Below are positions 9,221 to 18,661 of a stretch of DNA of 64,000 nt, piece after piece. The stretch is from Serinicoccus marinus DSM 15273. GTDB taxonomy: Bacteria > Actinomycetota > Actinomycetes > Actinomycetales > Dermatophilaceae. The stretch spans positions 1,364,001-1,428,000 of the forward strand of contig NZ_CP043808.1 in NCBI RefSeq assembly GCF_008386315.1. The letters run 5' to 3'. Under the pieces are notes generated by a model. That model was not told where the DNA came from. It saw only the letters and a program-made list of their open reading frames with translations, and made no database searches. The translations under genes and the position numbers were made by a program. Every line of letters starts with the position of its first letter. Positions within the stretch are counted from its first letter, which is position 1.

Positions 9221-9795
9221 GCGCCGACCAGCTGGGCCGCGATCTCCCGGGCCTCGCCCAACGGGCCGAGGTCACCCTCCAGCCCCGCACGGGCCATCGA
9301 GCCCTCGAGGAGGAAGCTGAGGTGGACCGCCAGCGCGTGCGCCTGTGCCGGGTCCAGGACCGTGACGAGCTGCTCCTCGACCAGGTCCTGCACCTGACGC
9401 TTGTGCTCGCGCACGACGGCGCGCCCGGGGTCGCCGTCGGCGAGCTCGGCCGCCGCGTTGAGCAGACCGCATCCGCGAAAGCCGGTGGTCCGCGACGTCG
9501 CGGCGTGGTCGGCATACGCGTCGAAGACCGCCAGCACCCGCTCCTGTGGCGTCCTGGTCGGCGCGAGCCGGACGGCATACAGGTCCAGCCACTCCTCGTG
9601 CCGCCGCTGCAGGTATGCCTCGACCAGGTCCGCCTTGGACGCGAAGTTGTTGTAGAGGCTCATCTTGGCCACGCCGGCGTCCGCGGTGATCGCGTCGATG
9701 CCGGTCGCGGCGACGCCGGCGCTGTAGAAGCGTGCGGCGGCAGCCTCGAGCAGGCGCTCCCTCGCGCTGGGGCGGGTGGGGGACTGGGGGGACAT
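9217..9795 (-). CDS. TetR-family transcriptional regulator
   Basis: A 192-residue repressor. The N-terminal helix-turn-helix reads RERLLEAAAARFYSAGV, then GIDAITADAGVAKMSLYNNF. The C-terminal ligand domain includes TGFRGCGLLNAAAELAD, as in the YcdC/LmrA-like group. It is the first gene of a two-gene operon with the EamA transporter, so it probably controls export of a toxic compound and its own synthesis through the palindrome just upstream. Confidence 0.9.
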   Translation of the reverse strand: MSPQSPTRPSARERLLEAAAARFYSAGVAATGIDAITADAGVAKMSLYNNFASKADLVEAYLQRRHEEWLDLYAVRLAPTRTPQERVLAVFDAYADHAATSRTTGFRGCGLLNAAAELADGDPGRAVVREHKRQVQDLVEEQLVTVLDPAQAHALAVHLSFLLEGSMARAGLEGDLGPLGEAREIAAQLVGA

Positions 9796-9812
9796 GGGTA
9801 GCCTCCTGGGAG

Positions 9813-9832
9813 TAGGTAGATCAGTCTACCTA
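9813..9832. promoter_or_regulatory. palindromic operator of the tetR-eamA operon
   Basis: A perfect 8-bp inverted repeat (TAGGTAGA and its complement, four-base spacer) 18 bp upstream of the tetR start. A TetR dimer would block transcription there. It is the only A/T-rich spot in the promoter region. Confidence 0.7.
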
Positions 9833-9844
9833 ATCACTGACGTG

Positions 9845-10081
9845 GGAGGTCGGCTACCGCGGCTCCTCCCGCTTCGTCGACGAGATCAGCGACGCGCTGC
9901 AGCTCATGGCGTCCGGCGTCGACGTCGGGCCCGCTCGTGACGCACAGCTTCCCCCTTCGCCGACGCCGTCGAGGCCTTCGCCGTCGCCGCCGACCGGGGC
10001 ACCGCTCGAGGCAAGGTCATGCTCGAGCCGTCGACCCCCGCTCGGACCGACGGGCGTCCTCCACCTGGCCGTCCGCGCTGA
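9845..10081 (+). pseudogene. 3' remnant of a zinc-type alcohol/polyol dehydrogenase
   Basis: Read in shifting frames on the plus strand, the sequence gives GYRGSSRFVDEISDALQLM, then ASGVDVGPLVTHSFPFADAV, then EAFAVAADR and ARGKVMLEP. This is the C-terminal end of an L-idonate/sorbitol dehydrogenase-type protein. Two surplus C residues (near 9930 and 9953) break it, and there is no room for the first 280 residues. Only a tail survives, overlapping the 3' end of the opposite ctlX-like gene. It is probably a deletion relic. Confidence 0.55.
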
Positions 10082-10124
10082 CCGGGTGCTCGTCGATCGC
10101 CTCGGCCGTGGCGGTCGGGTGGGC

Positions 10125-11086
10125 GCCCCGGTCGGGCGCGGGTCGAGGTGCACGCCGGCGATCATGCAGCGCACCGACCCGCCGGCCAGCTCGATGGTGG
10201 GGATGTCGACCGAGACGATCTCGCAGGAGCGCTCGATGACGGTCAGCTGCTCGCCGGTGAGTCGCGCCGGGCGCGGCCCGACATCGCCATGATGTGGCGC
10301 TTGCGCCCCTCGGGCGTCCGCCCGCACAGCTCGACGGCGTTGCCCGCGAACTCGCGCACCTGCTCCTCGCTCAGCTCGACGATCTCCCGCCCGGTGACCT
10401 CCAGCCGCTCGCGCACCTCGCCCCCGCCACCACCCCCCCCCGCCGCGCTGCTCGTCGGCGATGAGGTCCAGCGCCACGAGCGCGACCTCGGTGCCGATGC
10501 AGGCGATGACGTTGGTGTGGTAGACCGGCACCCCGCCGGAGTCGATGGCGTCGAAGGGCATCGGCTCGTAGTTGAAGTCGCTGCAGAAGCGCTCCAGCAC
10601 GTGCGTGTCCGCACGGTGGCTGACCGCGGTGTAGGCGACCCGCGAGACGTGGTCGAGCACCATCGCCCCGGTGCCCTCGAGGAAGATCCCGTCCGGCTCC
10701 AGCCCGGAGTAGTCGACGATCGTCTGCAGCCGGTAGTCCGCCTTGAGCATCTCCAGGATGTCCCCGCGCCGCTCGTGCCGGCGGTTCGAGGCATACATCG
10801 GGTAGACCGCGACGTAGCCGCCCGGATGGGTCGAGAGCCAGTTGTTGGGGAAGACGCTGTCGGGGCGGGTGTGGTCGGAGTCGCCGAAGACGTGCACCCG
10901 CACGCCGGCGTCGCGCAGCGCCTGCGCCACCGCGTCCATCTCCGCCAGCGCCGCCGCCGAGGTGGCCTCCGTCGACTGCCCGACGGGCACGTCGTGCTGG
11001 AAGGCGTTGTCCGCCGCCGTGGCCGGGTTGGGCACGAACTTCTCGGCGCGGATGAGGATGACGGACGACGGGGCCTGGGCACTCAC
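10125..11086 (-). pseudogene. CtlX-type amidinotransferase/citrulline-utilisation hydrolase, frameshifted
   Basis: The sequence matches the CtlX branch of the guanidine-modifying superfamily: SVFPNNWLSTHPGGYVAVYP, EGTGAMVLDH, NYEPMPFDA and the C-terminal ELAGGSVRCMIAGVHL with the active-site Cys. Such enzymes hydrolyse guanidino or ureido groups. The middle part (VRERLEVTGREIVEL, then GRTPEGRKRHIMAMSGRAR) is in another frame. The shifts lie in a nine-C run at 10433-10441 and near 10263. The start is GTG 11086. The 3' end is uncertain because the last frame stays open beyond the family's normal end. Confidence 0.75.
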
Positions 11087-11170
11087 GCCAGGCAATGTAA
11101 GGCATCCCGGTGAAGGTCCCGAAAAACTTCGCGGCAGCTGTCGAGCGGCCCGAGATCGAAGGAGACCACG

Positions 11171-11965
11171 ATGAAGTACCTGGTGCTGCTCATGGCCGAC
11201 GGCGAGCTCCCGTCCTGGTCCGGCATGTCGCAGGAGGAGCAGGGGGTGATGATCGAGCAGTTCGAGGAGTTCGGCCGCGCCTGCGAGGCCCGCGAGGGCG
11301 TCGAGATCCTGTGCGTTGAGGCGCTCGGTGCCGGCGACACGGCGACCACGGTCCGCACCCGCGGCGGCGGCCCGGCGCTGGCCGGGGGAGGGCGTGCCCG
11401 ACAACCCGGCCGGGTGGCTGCAGACCGTCGCCCGACGCCGGGTGGTAGACCGGCTGCGCTCCGAGGCGATGGCGCACCGCCGCCACGCCCTGGTCGCCAC
11501 CGACCTGGACCGCCGGCCGCCCAGCGCCAGGGCCGACCCGGGCGGCCTCGTCGAGGACGACCTGCTCCGGCTGGTGCTCATGTGCACCCACCCGGCGCTG
11601 GCTCCCGAGGCCGCGAGCGCCCTCGCGCTGCGGCTCGTGCTCGGCGTCAGCACCCACGACATCGCGCGTCTCTTCCTCGTCCCCGAGCCCACGATGACAG
11701 CCCGCCTCACCCGCGCGAAGAAGACGATCGTCGCCTGGCACCGGGAGGAGATCGACGAGGCCCTGGGGCTGCTCACCTCGCCCGCGCTCGTGGACGCCGA
11801 GCTGCCCGACGGGGCGGCGACCTACCTGCTCCGGGCGCTCGTCGGCGCCGAGCACGCGACCGCCCCCTCGGCCGCGGCGACCCGGTGGGACCGCGTGACG
11901 CGGCACTACGACCAGCTGGTCCGGCTCGACCCGGGCTCGGCGGCGCGAGCTCGCGCGGTGAGACC
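11171..11965 (+). pseudogene. deletion fusion of a YCII-domain gene and an ECF sigma factor gene
   Basis: The first 70 codons (MKYLVLLMADGELPSW, then EEQGVMIEQFEEFGRA) are the start of a YCII/DGPF-type protein. The following part, in another frame, is the middle of a SigJ/ECF42-like sigma factor: GVPDNPAGWLQTVARRR, then LRLVLGVSTHDIARLFLVPE. These genes are normally separate neighbours. The YCII C-terminus, including its DGPF motif, and about the first 50 sigma residues are missing. The sigma C-terminal repeat domain is also cut off, just before nagA. It is a relic, not a functional fusion. Confidence 0.7.
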
Positions 11966-11976
11966 CCGGAGCGGGA

Positions 11977-13095
11977 TCAGGAGTCGTGCAGGATCTCCCC
12001 GCCGCGGACGACCAACCGGGTCTCGAGGTCGGCGTCGAGCCCGACGAGGTCGGCGCGGCCGCCCACGGTGATCTTCCCGGCGTCGAGCCCGAGGGTGCGT
12101 GCCGGGTCGCTGGTGGCGGCCACGAGAGCGTCCTCGGGGGCGAGCCCGGCGCCGACGGCCCGCCGCACGGCCCGGCCCAGGGTGAGCGTGCTCCCGGCGA
12201 TGCTCCCGGTGTCGACCGAGCGCGCGACGCCGTCCACGACGTCGACCTCCATCGAGCCCAGCGCGTAGCGGCCGTCCTCGGCGGCCGCCGCGGCCATCGC
12301 GTCGCTGATGAGCACCATCCGCGCCCGGGAGCTGCGGTGGAGCAGGTCGACGACGTCGTCGTGCAGGTGCACCCCGTCGACGATGAGCTCCAGGGTGAGC
12401 CGCGCGTCGGCCAGCGCGGCGATGACCGGCCCGGGGTCGCGATGGTGGATCGGGCGCATGGCGTTGCACAGGTGCGTGACGACCTCCGCGCCGGCGTCGA
12501 CCGCCGCCCGGAGCTGGTCGGCATCGGCGTCGGTGTGCCCGACCGCGACGACGACGCCGGCGCCCACGAGCCGGCGGATCGCGTCCAGGCTCCCCGGCAG
12601 TTCGGGAGCGATCGTCACCATGCAGATGCTCCCGGCGCCGGCCTCCAGCACGGCGTCGATCTCGGCCGGGTCGGGGTGGCGCAGCACCGCCGGGTCGTGC
12701 GCGCCGCGACGCGCCTCGTTGAGCCAGGGCCCCTCGAGGTGGATCCCGGCGATCATCCGCCCCCGCACCAGCGGTGCCAGGGCCCGCACCTGGGCGAGCA
12801 GCGTGTCCGGCGCCGCGGAGACCAGCGAGGCCATGACGGTGCTCGTCCCGGCGAGGTGGTGGGCCATGGCGGCGCTGCTCACCTCGTCCGGGTCGACGGT
12901 GGCGAAGCTGTGGCCGCCGCCGCCGTGGCAGTGGATGTCGACGAAGCCAGGGGAGAGGAGCGCCGTATGCCGGTCCGCCGGCTCGGTCGGGGCGCCTCGC
13001 CCCACGCGGGCGATCTGGCCCCCCTCCACGGCGACCCAGCCGCCGGAGAGGCTGCCGTCCGGCCACAGCACCTGCTCGGCCGAGACGAGCCTCAC
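11977..13095 (-). CDS. nagA: N-acetylglucosamine-6-phosphate deacetylase
   Basis: A 372-residue amidohydrolase-superfamily enzyme that converts GlcNAc-6-phosphate to glucosamine-6-phosphate and acetate. Visible motifs are the metal site GFVDIHCHGGGGHSF, the catalytic GIHLEGPWLN, the histidine in VAVGHTDAD, THLCNAMRP and the C-terminal Asp in VLISDAMA. GTG 13095 overlaps the stop of the GH3 gene by four bases (GTGA), so it is the last gene of the leftward recycling operon. Its product is the substrate of NagB, encoded in the opposite arm. Confidence 0.93.
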   Translation of the reverse strand: MRLVSAEQVLWPDGSLSGGWVAVEGGQIARVGRGAPTEPADRHTALLSPGFVDIHCHGGGGHSFATVDPDEVSSAAMAHHLAGTSTVMASLVSAAPDTLLAQVRALAPLVRGRMIAGIHLEGPWLNEARRGAHDPAVLRHPDPAEIDAVLEAGAGSICMVTIAPELPGSLDAIRRLVGAGVVVAVGHTDADADQLRAAVDAGAEVVTHLCNAMRPIHHRDPGPVIAALADARLTLELIVDGVHLHDDVVDLLHRSSRARMVLISDAMAAAAAEDGRYALGSMEVDVVDGVARSVDTGSIAGSTLTLGRAVRRAVGAGLAPEDALVAATSDPARTLGLDAGKITVGGRADLVGLDADLETRLVVRGGEILHDS

Positions 13096-14636
13096 GGCTC
13101 ACCGCCGAGGCCGCGCAACGCCGTGGCACCGGCCAGCGCGCTCACCCGGCCGCCGCCGTAGGTCCGCACGACGCGGGGCACGGCCAGGTCGGCGGGGAGA
13201 TCCCGGATACCGGTGTGCACGAGCGCGTCGGCACGGCCCAGCAGCCCGCGGATCGTGGGGTCGTCCCACTCACTGTGGTCGTCGCTCACGAGCACCAGTG
13301 GACCACGGTCGGTGCCCGCGGTCACGTCGTCCACCGCCTCGTCCACGGTCTGGTCCGGCGTGCGGACCCGGCCCGAGAGCTCTTGCGCGAGCACCTCGGA
13401 CACGACCTCCTGACGGGCGCCGCTGGCGATGTTGCCCCGCCTGCTGAGCGCCACCACGTCCGCCCCGGACAGCGACCCGCCCACCCCCGTGACGCGCACC
13501 GCTCGCGAAGCGACCCGCTGCCCCAGGTCGTCGGGCGCCTCCCGTGGCTGCGAGGTGGGGTCCCCGCCGTCGGCCGCCGCCCCGCCGTCACCTCTGCCAT
13601 GACCGGCACGTCGCGCCGCCTGCCGCGCTCCCAGCGCCCGCACCCGGCCGGCGGCCTCGGCCAGCCGGGCCGCGGAGAGCTCGCCGTCGCGCACCGCGGC
13701 CACCACAGCCTCCACCAGCCGCACGGTGTCCTCGGCCGCGTCGTAGTCGCCGGGGAAGACCGGGTTGCCGATGCAGAGCAGGTCGGCCCCGGCGGCCAGG
13801 GCGAGCACCGCGCTGTGCTCCCGCCCGTAGCGGTCGGCCACCGCCGCCATGTCGAGCGCGTCGGTGCAGATCACCCCGGTGAGGCCGAGCTCCTCGCGGA
13901 GCATCCCGAGCAGCGCCGGGTTGAGCGTCGCCGGCAGGTCGCCGTGCCCCGGCACGACCAGGTGACCGGTCATGATCGCGTCCGTCCCCGCGTCGACCGC
14001 GGCGCGGAAGGGCACCAGCTCACGACTCGTGAGGGTCTGTGGGTCGACGTCGAGGACGGGCAGGTCGAGGTGGGAGTCGAGGGTGGTCGACCCGTGACCG
14101 GGGAAGTGCTTGGCGCAGGACGCCACGCCCGCCTCCGCGAGTCCCGCAACGGCCGCGCTCACGTGCCGCGCGGCCAGCCCGGCGTCCGCCCCGAACGACC
14201 GCACGCCGATGACCGGGTTGTCCGGCTCGGTGTTGACGTCGGCGTCGGGCGCCGCGGTGAGGTCGATCCCGGCCGCGGCGAGCTGCTCGCCCAGCCCCCG
14301 GTATACCGTCCGCGTCGCCTCCGCGTCGTCGACGACCCCGAGCGCCCACGCACCCGGCCAGGGCGAGCCCTCGGCGTGGTGCAGCCGGGTGACGGTGCCG
14401 CCCTCCTCGTCGGCGCAGACCAGCGCCTCCGCGCGCCGCCCGTGCACCGCGTCGGTGAGCGCCCGCACCTGCGCTTCGTCCTCGACGTTGTGCCCGAAGA
14501 GCCACACCCCGCCCAGGCCCTCGTCGAGCAGCTGCTCCAGCCAGGGCGGCAGCGTCGTCCCGACGAAGCCGGGCGCGAGCACGCCGAGCGCGTCCCGCCG
14601 CAGGTCGTCCCCGGCGGGGAGGTCGGTCTGGTTCAT
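13092..14636 (-). CDS. nagZ: glycoside hydrolase family 3, NagZ-like beta-N-acetylhexosaminidase
   Basis: A GH3 enzyme of 514 residues. The NagZ signature CAKHFPGHGSTTLDSHLDLP carries the His/Asp acid-base dyad, and CTDALDM has the nucleophile Asp. The extra C-terminal domain (about residue 350 onward) resembles the second domain of Gram-positive two-domain NagZ enzymes. It would release GlcNAc from muropeptides. No signal peptide is seen, so it probably acts on imported disaccharides in the cytoplasm. I chose ATG 14636, which overlaps the upstream permease stop (ATGA). Confidence 0.88.
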   Translation of the reverse strand: MNQTDLPAGDDLRRDALGVLAPGFVGTTLPPWLEQLLDEGLGGVWLFGHNVEDEAQVRALTDAVHGRRAEALVCADEEGGTVTRLHHAEGSPWPGAWALGVVDDAEATRTVYRGLGEQLAAAGIDLTAAPDADVNTEPDNPVIGVRSFGADAGLAARHVSAAVAGLAEAGVASCAKHFPGHGSTTLDSHLDLPVLDVDPQTLTSRELVPFRAAVDAGTDAIMTGHLVVPGHGDLPATLNPALLGMLREELGLTGVICTDALDMAAVADRYGREHSAVLALAAGADLLCIGNPVFPGDYDAAEDTVRLVEAVVAAVRDGELSAARLAEAAGRVRALGARQAARRAGHGRGDGGAAADGGDPTSQPREAPDDLGQRVASRAVRVTGVGGSLSGADVVALSRRGNIASGARQEVVSEVLAQELSGRVRTPDQTVDEAVDDVTAGTDRGPLVLVSDDHSEWDDPTIRGLLGRADALVHTGIRDLPADLAVPRVVRTYGGGRVSALAGATALRGLGGEP

Positions 14637-15454
14637 CCCTTGGTCGCTCCTGCCATGAGGCCGCCGGACAGCCGGGACTGCACGGCGACGAAGAAGATCA
14701 TGACCGGCACGGTGATGATCGAGCTGGCCGCCATGACCGCGCCCCAGTCGGTGCCGCTGCGGGTGAAGAAGGTCCGCAGCCCGACGGCGGCGGTATACAT
14801 GTCGTCGTCCGCCATGAAGGTGAGCGCGAAGATGAACTCGTTCCACGCCAGGATGAAGCTGAAGACGCTCACCGCCACGAGCCCGGGGGCGACGAGCGGG
14901 AAGAGCACCTTCCAGAACATCTGCCACCAGCTCGCACCGTCGAGGTAGGCCGCCTCCTCCAGCTCGACCGGGACCGCCGCCACGAAGCCGCGCAGCGTCC
15001 AGATCGCGAAGGACAGGCTGAAGGCGATGTAGACCACCGACAGCCCGAGCAGGCTGTTGAGCAATCCCAGGGTCTTGGCCTGCAGGAACAGCGGGATGAC
15101 GAGTGCCTCCATCGGCACCATCTGCACGATGAGGATCATCATGAGGATCTTGGTGCGCCCGGAGAAGCGGAACCGCGCCACGGCGACCGCGGCGAAGAGC
15201 GCGAGCAGCCCGCTGGCGACGACGGTGACGACCGCGACGATGAGCGAGTTGAGCAGGTAGTCCGGGAACCGCGTCTCGGAGAAGATCCGGGCGAAGTGCT
15301 CGAACGAGATGCCGGCGGGTATGACGCCGCGCCCGCCCGCGTTCGCCGCCGGGTCGACGGCGGTGCCGAGCATGACGAAGACCGGGAAGATGCTGAAGAC
15401 GACGACCACGAGGCTGGCCAGCACCAGCCCGCTGCGTCCGAGCAGGCGCCTCAC
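14633..15454 (-). CDS. carbohydrate ABC transporter permease (second of pair)
   Basis: A 273-residue inner-membrane protein with six helices. The EAA loop LEEAAYLDGASWWQMFWKVL contacts the ATPase. It belongs to the MalG-like CUT1 family. It pairs with the permease encoded immediately upstream. No ATP-binding subunit is encoded here, as is normal for actinomycete sugar importers that share the MsiK ATPase (inference). Gene borders overlap by four bases on both sides. Confidence 0.92.
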   Translation of the reverse strand: MRRLLGRSGLVLASLVVVVFSIFPVFVMLGTAVDPAANAGGRGVIPAGISFEHFARIFSETRFPDYLLNSLIVAVVTVVASGLLALFAAVAVARFRFSGRTKILMMILIVQMVPMEALVIPLFLQAKTLGLLNSLLGLSVVYIAFSLSFAIWTLRGFVAAVPVELEEAAYLDGASWWQMFWKVLFPLVAPGLVAVSVFSFILAWNEFIFALTFMADDDMYTAAVGLRTFFTRSGTDWGAVMAASSIITVPVMIFFVAVQSRLSGGLMAGATKG

Positions 15455-16356
15455 AGCTCCTCCTCCTTGAACAGGGTGCGCAGGTAGACCGCGGTGATGA
15501 CGAGCAGCAGCAGGGTCAGCAGCACCGCGATGGCGGCGCCGAGGCCGAACTTGTTCTGCGACATCGCGGTGATGTAGCTCCAGGTGCCGAGGTTGAGCAC
15601 CTCACGGTTGGAGCCGTCGCCGCCGGGCATGAGGTAGATCTGGGTGAAGACCTTGAAGTCCCAGATCGTCGACAGGATGGTGACGATCGCGAAGACCGGC
15701 TTGAGCATCGGCAGCGTGACGTGCCGGAAGCGTTGCCAGGCGTTGGCGCCGTCGATCATCGCCGCCTCGGGCAGCTCGGTCGGGATCGTCATGAGCCCCG
15801 CGAGCACGGTGACCGCGACGAAGGGGAAGCCGTGGTGCACGACGTTGAGGGTGGCGATGGCGTAGAACCAGCCGCGCTCGGTGAAGAGGTTCTGGGTGGC
15901 GACGTCGACCAGGCCGAGCTGGCCGAGCAGCCCGGTGAGGAAGCCGGCGCGGGCGTCGAAGAGGTAGACCCAGACATACGTCCCGGTCACGGCGGGGACG
16001 GCCCAGGCGGCCATGACCGACATCGTCACCAGCGTCCGCCACCCCGGCGGCAGCCGGTGCAGCAGCAGCGCGACCAGCGTGCCGACGAGCACCGTGAGGA
16101 CGACGCAGACGAGCGCGAAGAGGACGGTGTTGGGCAGCGCGACCTTCCACAGCCGCTCGTCGGTGAGGACGTCGCGGTAGTTCTCGACCGCCACGAACTC
16201 CGCGCCGCCGCGGACGAGCTCGCGCAGCCCGAAGTCCTGGAAGGACAGGATGACCACGCGGAGCATCGGCCACAGCAGCAGGATGCCGATGACGGCCAGG
16301 GTCGGCGCGAGCAGCAGCCACGGCCGCCGCGCCGACCCCAGGGCGGGCGAGCTCAC
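15451..16356 (-). CDS. carbohydrate ABC transporter permease (first of pair)
   Basis: A MalF-like CUT1 permease of about 301 residues with six transmembrane helices. The EAA loop reads LPEAAMIDGANAWQRFRHVT. I set the start at GTG 16356, which overlaps the binding-protein stop (GTGA). A longer upstream frame would run back into the binding-protein gene. It is probably part of an importer for GlcNAc-containing oligosaccharides, judged only from the surrounding nagZ and nagA genes. Confidence 0.9.
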   Translation of the reverse strand: MSSPALGSARRPWLLLAPTLAVIGILLLWPMLRVVILSFQDFGLRELVRGGAEFVAVENYRDVLTDERLWKVALPNTVLFALVCVVLTVLVGTLVALLLHRLPPGWRTLVTMSVMAAWAVPAVTGTYVWVYLFDARAGFLTGLLGQLGLVDVATQNLFTERGWFYAIATLNVVHHGFPFVAVTVLAGLMTIPTELPEAAMIDGANAWQRFRHVTLPMLKPVFAIVTILSTIWDFKVFTQIYLMPGGDGSNREVLNLGTWSYITAMSQNKFGLGAAIAVLLTLLLLVITAVYLRTLFKEEEL

Positions 16357-17663
16357 GAGCCGAAGATCTCGTTCATCTCGTCCGCGGCGGTCGTGGTGGC
16401 CTCCTCGACGCTGGCCTTGCCGCCGAGGATCGACTCCATCATCGCCGGGATCGTCTGCGCGCCCTCGACCTGGCCCCACAGCGGGGTGACCGGGAGCGTG
16501 GCGCTGCCGTCCTGCATCTGCTGGGCGAAGGGCGCGACCAGCGGGTCGTCCGCCTCCTCCAGCTGGGTCAGCAGGTCGGTGGTGGCCGGGAAGAAGCCGG
16601 TCTGCTCGCCCCACTTCTCGGCGAACTCACCGGTGGTCATCATCTCCACGAAGGTCCACGCCAGCTCCTCGTTCTCCGTCGTCTCGAAGACCGACAGGTG
16701 CGAGCCACCCGCGAAGGAGGGGGCCATGCCGCCGTCCTGGCCGGGGATCGGCACCACGCCAAGCTTGCCCTCGAGGTCGCCGTTGGCCTCGATGATCGAC
16801 TTCGGCGTCCACGAGCCGCTGATGATCATGCCGGCCTCGCCGCGGGCGAAGGCGTCGCGGGTGTCCGCCTCGTTCCACGTGCTCGCGGCCGGGGTCGACA
16901 GGTCGTGCTCGCTCGCCAGGCTCTCCAGGAAGGTCAGCCCCTCGACCGCCTCGGCCGAGTCCAGGCCGGAGGTCCAGGTGTCGCCGTCCTGGGTGGCGAC
17001 CTCGCCGCCCGCGCCCCAGATGAACGGGGTCGTGGTGTGCGTGGAGTTCGGCACCGGGAAGGGGATGAGCTCGGGGTCGGACTCCTTGAGCGCCTCGCCG
17101 ACCGAGACGATCTCGTCCCACGTGGTCGGCGGCTCCACGCCGGCCTCCTCGAGCAGGTCGGTGCGGTAGACGATCGAGCGGACACCGGCATACCAGGGCG
17201 CGCCGTAGACGGCGTCGTCGTAGGTGCCGGCGTCGAGGACGCTGTCGACGTAGGCGTCGCCGAGGCCGGCCTCCTCGATGTGGCCGGAGAGGTCCATGAG
17301 CGCGCCCGCGTCGCCGAACTCGGGGGTCCAGGTGGTGCCGACCTCCGCGACGTCCGGGCCGGTGCCGCCGGCGATGGAGTTGGTGAACTTGTCGTGCGCC
17401 GAGGCCCACGGGACGAACTGGATGTCGAGGGTGGCTCCGGTCTCGTCCTCGAAGGCGGTGCTCACCTCGTCGAAGAAGGCGGTCGGGTCGGGGTTGGTGC
17501 CCTCCATGATCCAGACGGTGAGGGTCTCGCCCGAGGCATCACCACCGCCGCTCTCGCCGGAGCCGTCGCCGGAGCCGCCGTCGTCGCCGCCGCAGGCGGA
17601 CAGGGTCAGGGAGGTGATGGCCGCCAGCGCGAGGAGGCGGGTGGCACGGGATGCGCTCTTCAT
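16353..17663 (-). CDS. sugar ABC transporter substrate-binding lipoprotein
   Basis: A 436-residue extracytoplasmic binding protein. The signal peptide ends in the lipobox LSACGGDD, followed by a Gly/Ser/Asp-rich tether and then a COG1653-type fold (ETLTVWIMEG, GTGPDVAEVGTTWTPEF, WAWTF-like region LAWTFVEMMTT). ATG 17663 is preceded by a GAAAGGA-like ribosome binding site. It is the first structural gene of the leftward arm and would deliver the sugar to the two permeases encoded downstream. Confidence 0.93.
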   Translation of the reverse strand: MKSASRATRLLALAAITSLTLSACGGDDGGSGDGSGESGGGDASGETLTVWIMEGTNPDPTAFFDEVSTAFEDETGATLDIQFVPWASAHDKFTNSIAGGTGPDVAEVGTTWTPEFGDAGALMDLSGHIEEAGLGDAYVDSVLDAGTYDDAVYGAPWYAGVRSIVYRTDLLEEAGVEPPTTWDEIVSVGEALKESDPELIPFPVPNSTHTTTPFIWGAGGEVATQDGDTWTSGLDSAEAVEGLTFLESLASEHDLSTPAASTWNEADTRDAFARGEAGMIISGSWTPKSIIEANGDLEGKLGVVPIPGQDGGMAPSFAGGSHLSVFETTENEELAWTFVEMMTTGEFAEKWGEQTGFFPATTDLLTQLEEADDPLVAPFAQQMQDGSATLPVTPLWGQVEGAQTIPAMMESILGGKASVEEATTTAADEMNEIFGS

Positions 17664-17703
17664 GGTGTGTCCTTTCGAGGGGTGTCGCATGGTGCGGGAT
17701 GGG

Positions 17704-18608
17704 TCACCGGTGCTCGCCGGTGGAGGTGGGGAAGATGTCGACGAGGATGCGGTAGCGGTCACCGCGGTAGACCGACCGGACGAACTCGGTGACGCGCCCG
17801 TCGGCGACGCGCGAGGTCCGCTCGAAGAGGAACGCCAGGGAGCCGGGGTCGGTGGCGAGCTGCTCGGACTCCTCGGCGGTGACGAGGTGCGGCTCGATGG
17901 TCTGCGTCGCGGCGCTGATCGTCAGGCCGTAGCGCGACTCGAGCAGCTGGTAGAAGGAGGAGTCCTCGAGGTCGGCGCCGGTGAGCCCGGGCACGAGGTC
18001 GGCGGGCACGTGCAGGTCCTCCAGCGCCATGGGTTCGCCGTCGGCGGTCCGGACGCGGCGGACGTGCACGAGCGTGGCGGTGGGCTCGATCCCGAGCACC
18101 GAGCCGAGCATCATGCCGGCCGGCTGCTCCCGCGCCCACACGGTATGCGCTCCCGGCGTCATCCCCGGGAGCGCATGTCGGTGGAGAAGGACGTGGCGGA
18201 CAGCTGCTGGTCCACGCGCGCCGGGGCGACGAAGGTGCCGGCGCCGGGGCGCCGGATGAGCCGGTGGTCGGCGACGAGGGCCTCGACGGCGCGGCGCAGC
18301 GTCATCCGGGCGACGCCGAGCTCGGCGGCGAGGTCGCGCTCGGCGGGCAGCGGCTCGCCCGGGCTCATCGGGGCGATGAGGTCCTCGAGCCGCTGGCGGA
18401 CGACCTCGGCCTTGCCCACCCGGGCGCCGGCCGCCAGCCCCGCGGCCGTCTCGGCCGGGGGCGTGTCGCGCTTGGTGGGCTCGGCGCTCACCGGCCGCGC
18501 ACCGGGCGGGAGGGACGGGAGGGAGCGTGGTCGGTCGAGAGCACGACGCGGTTGCGGCGTCGGGGGTTCGGCTGGGGCATGTGCTCTCACGTCCTTGTCA
18601 GAGGGCAT
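17704..18608 (-). pseudogene. GntR/UTRA-family regulator of the amino-sugar locus, split by a frameshift
   Basis: The N-terminal half has the GntR winged helix (PAERDLAAELGVARMTLRRA, then VEALVADHRLIRRPGAGTFV). The C-terminal half is a UTRA ligand domain ending RSVYRGDRYRILVDIFP. It resembles DasR/NagR-type sensors of glucosamine-6-phosphate. The halves are in different frames at about 18160, where one G is missing from a GGGG run. By chance this leaves an ATGA overlap that looks like two coupled genes, but neither half would work alone. A disordered Pro/Arg-rich leader precedes the helix-turn-helix. Confidence 0.8.
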
Positions 18609-18611
18609 CTT

Positions 18612-18637
18612 TAGACCAACGGTGCTAGACCAACGGT
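18612..18637. promoter_or_regulatory. direct-repeat operator between the two arms of the amino-sugar locus
   Basis: TAGACCAACGGT occurs twice, at 18612-18623 and 18626-18637, spaced by 14 bp. TAGACCA is the right half of the known DasR site type (TGGTCTAGACCA). The repeats lie four bases upstream of the GntR start and about 25 bp upstream of the murK-murQ start. They could therefore control both directions. Confidence 0.6.
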
Positions 18638-18661
18638 CCAGACATTGGCATACTGCCTCCC

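Noticed and set aside
10433-10441. Phase-variable poly-C tract in the ctlX-like gene
   Set aside because: A nine-C run could switch, but a second frame change near 10263 and frequent G/C-run errors elsewhere make a consensus error more likely.
18159-18162. GntR helix-turn-helix and UTRA domain as two translationally coupled genes (ATGA overlap)
   Set aside because: The halves align as one GntR/UTRA protein, and adding one G to a GGGG run restores a single frame, so a frameshift is simpler.
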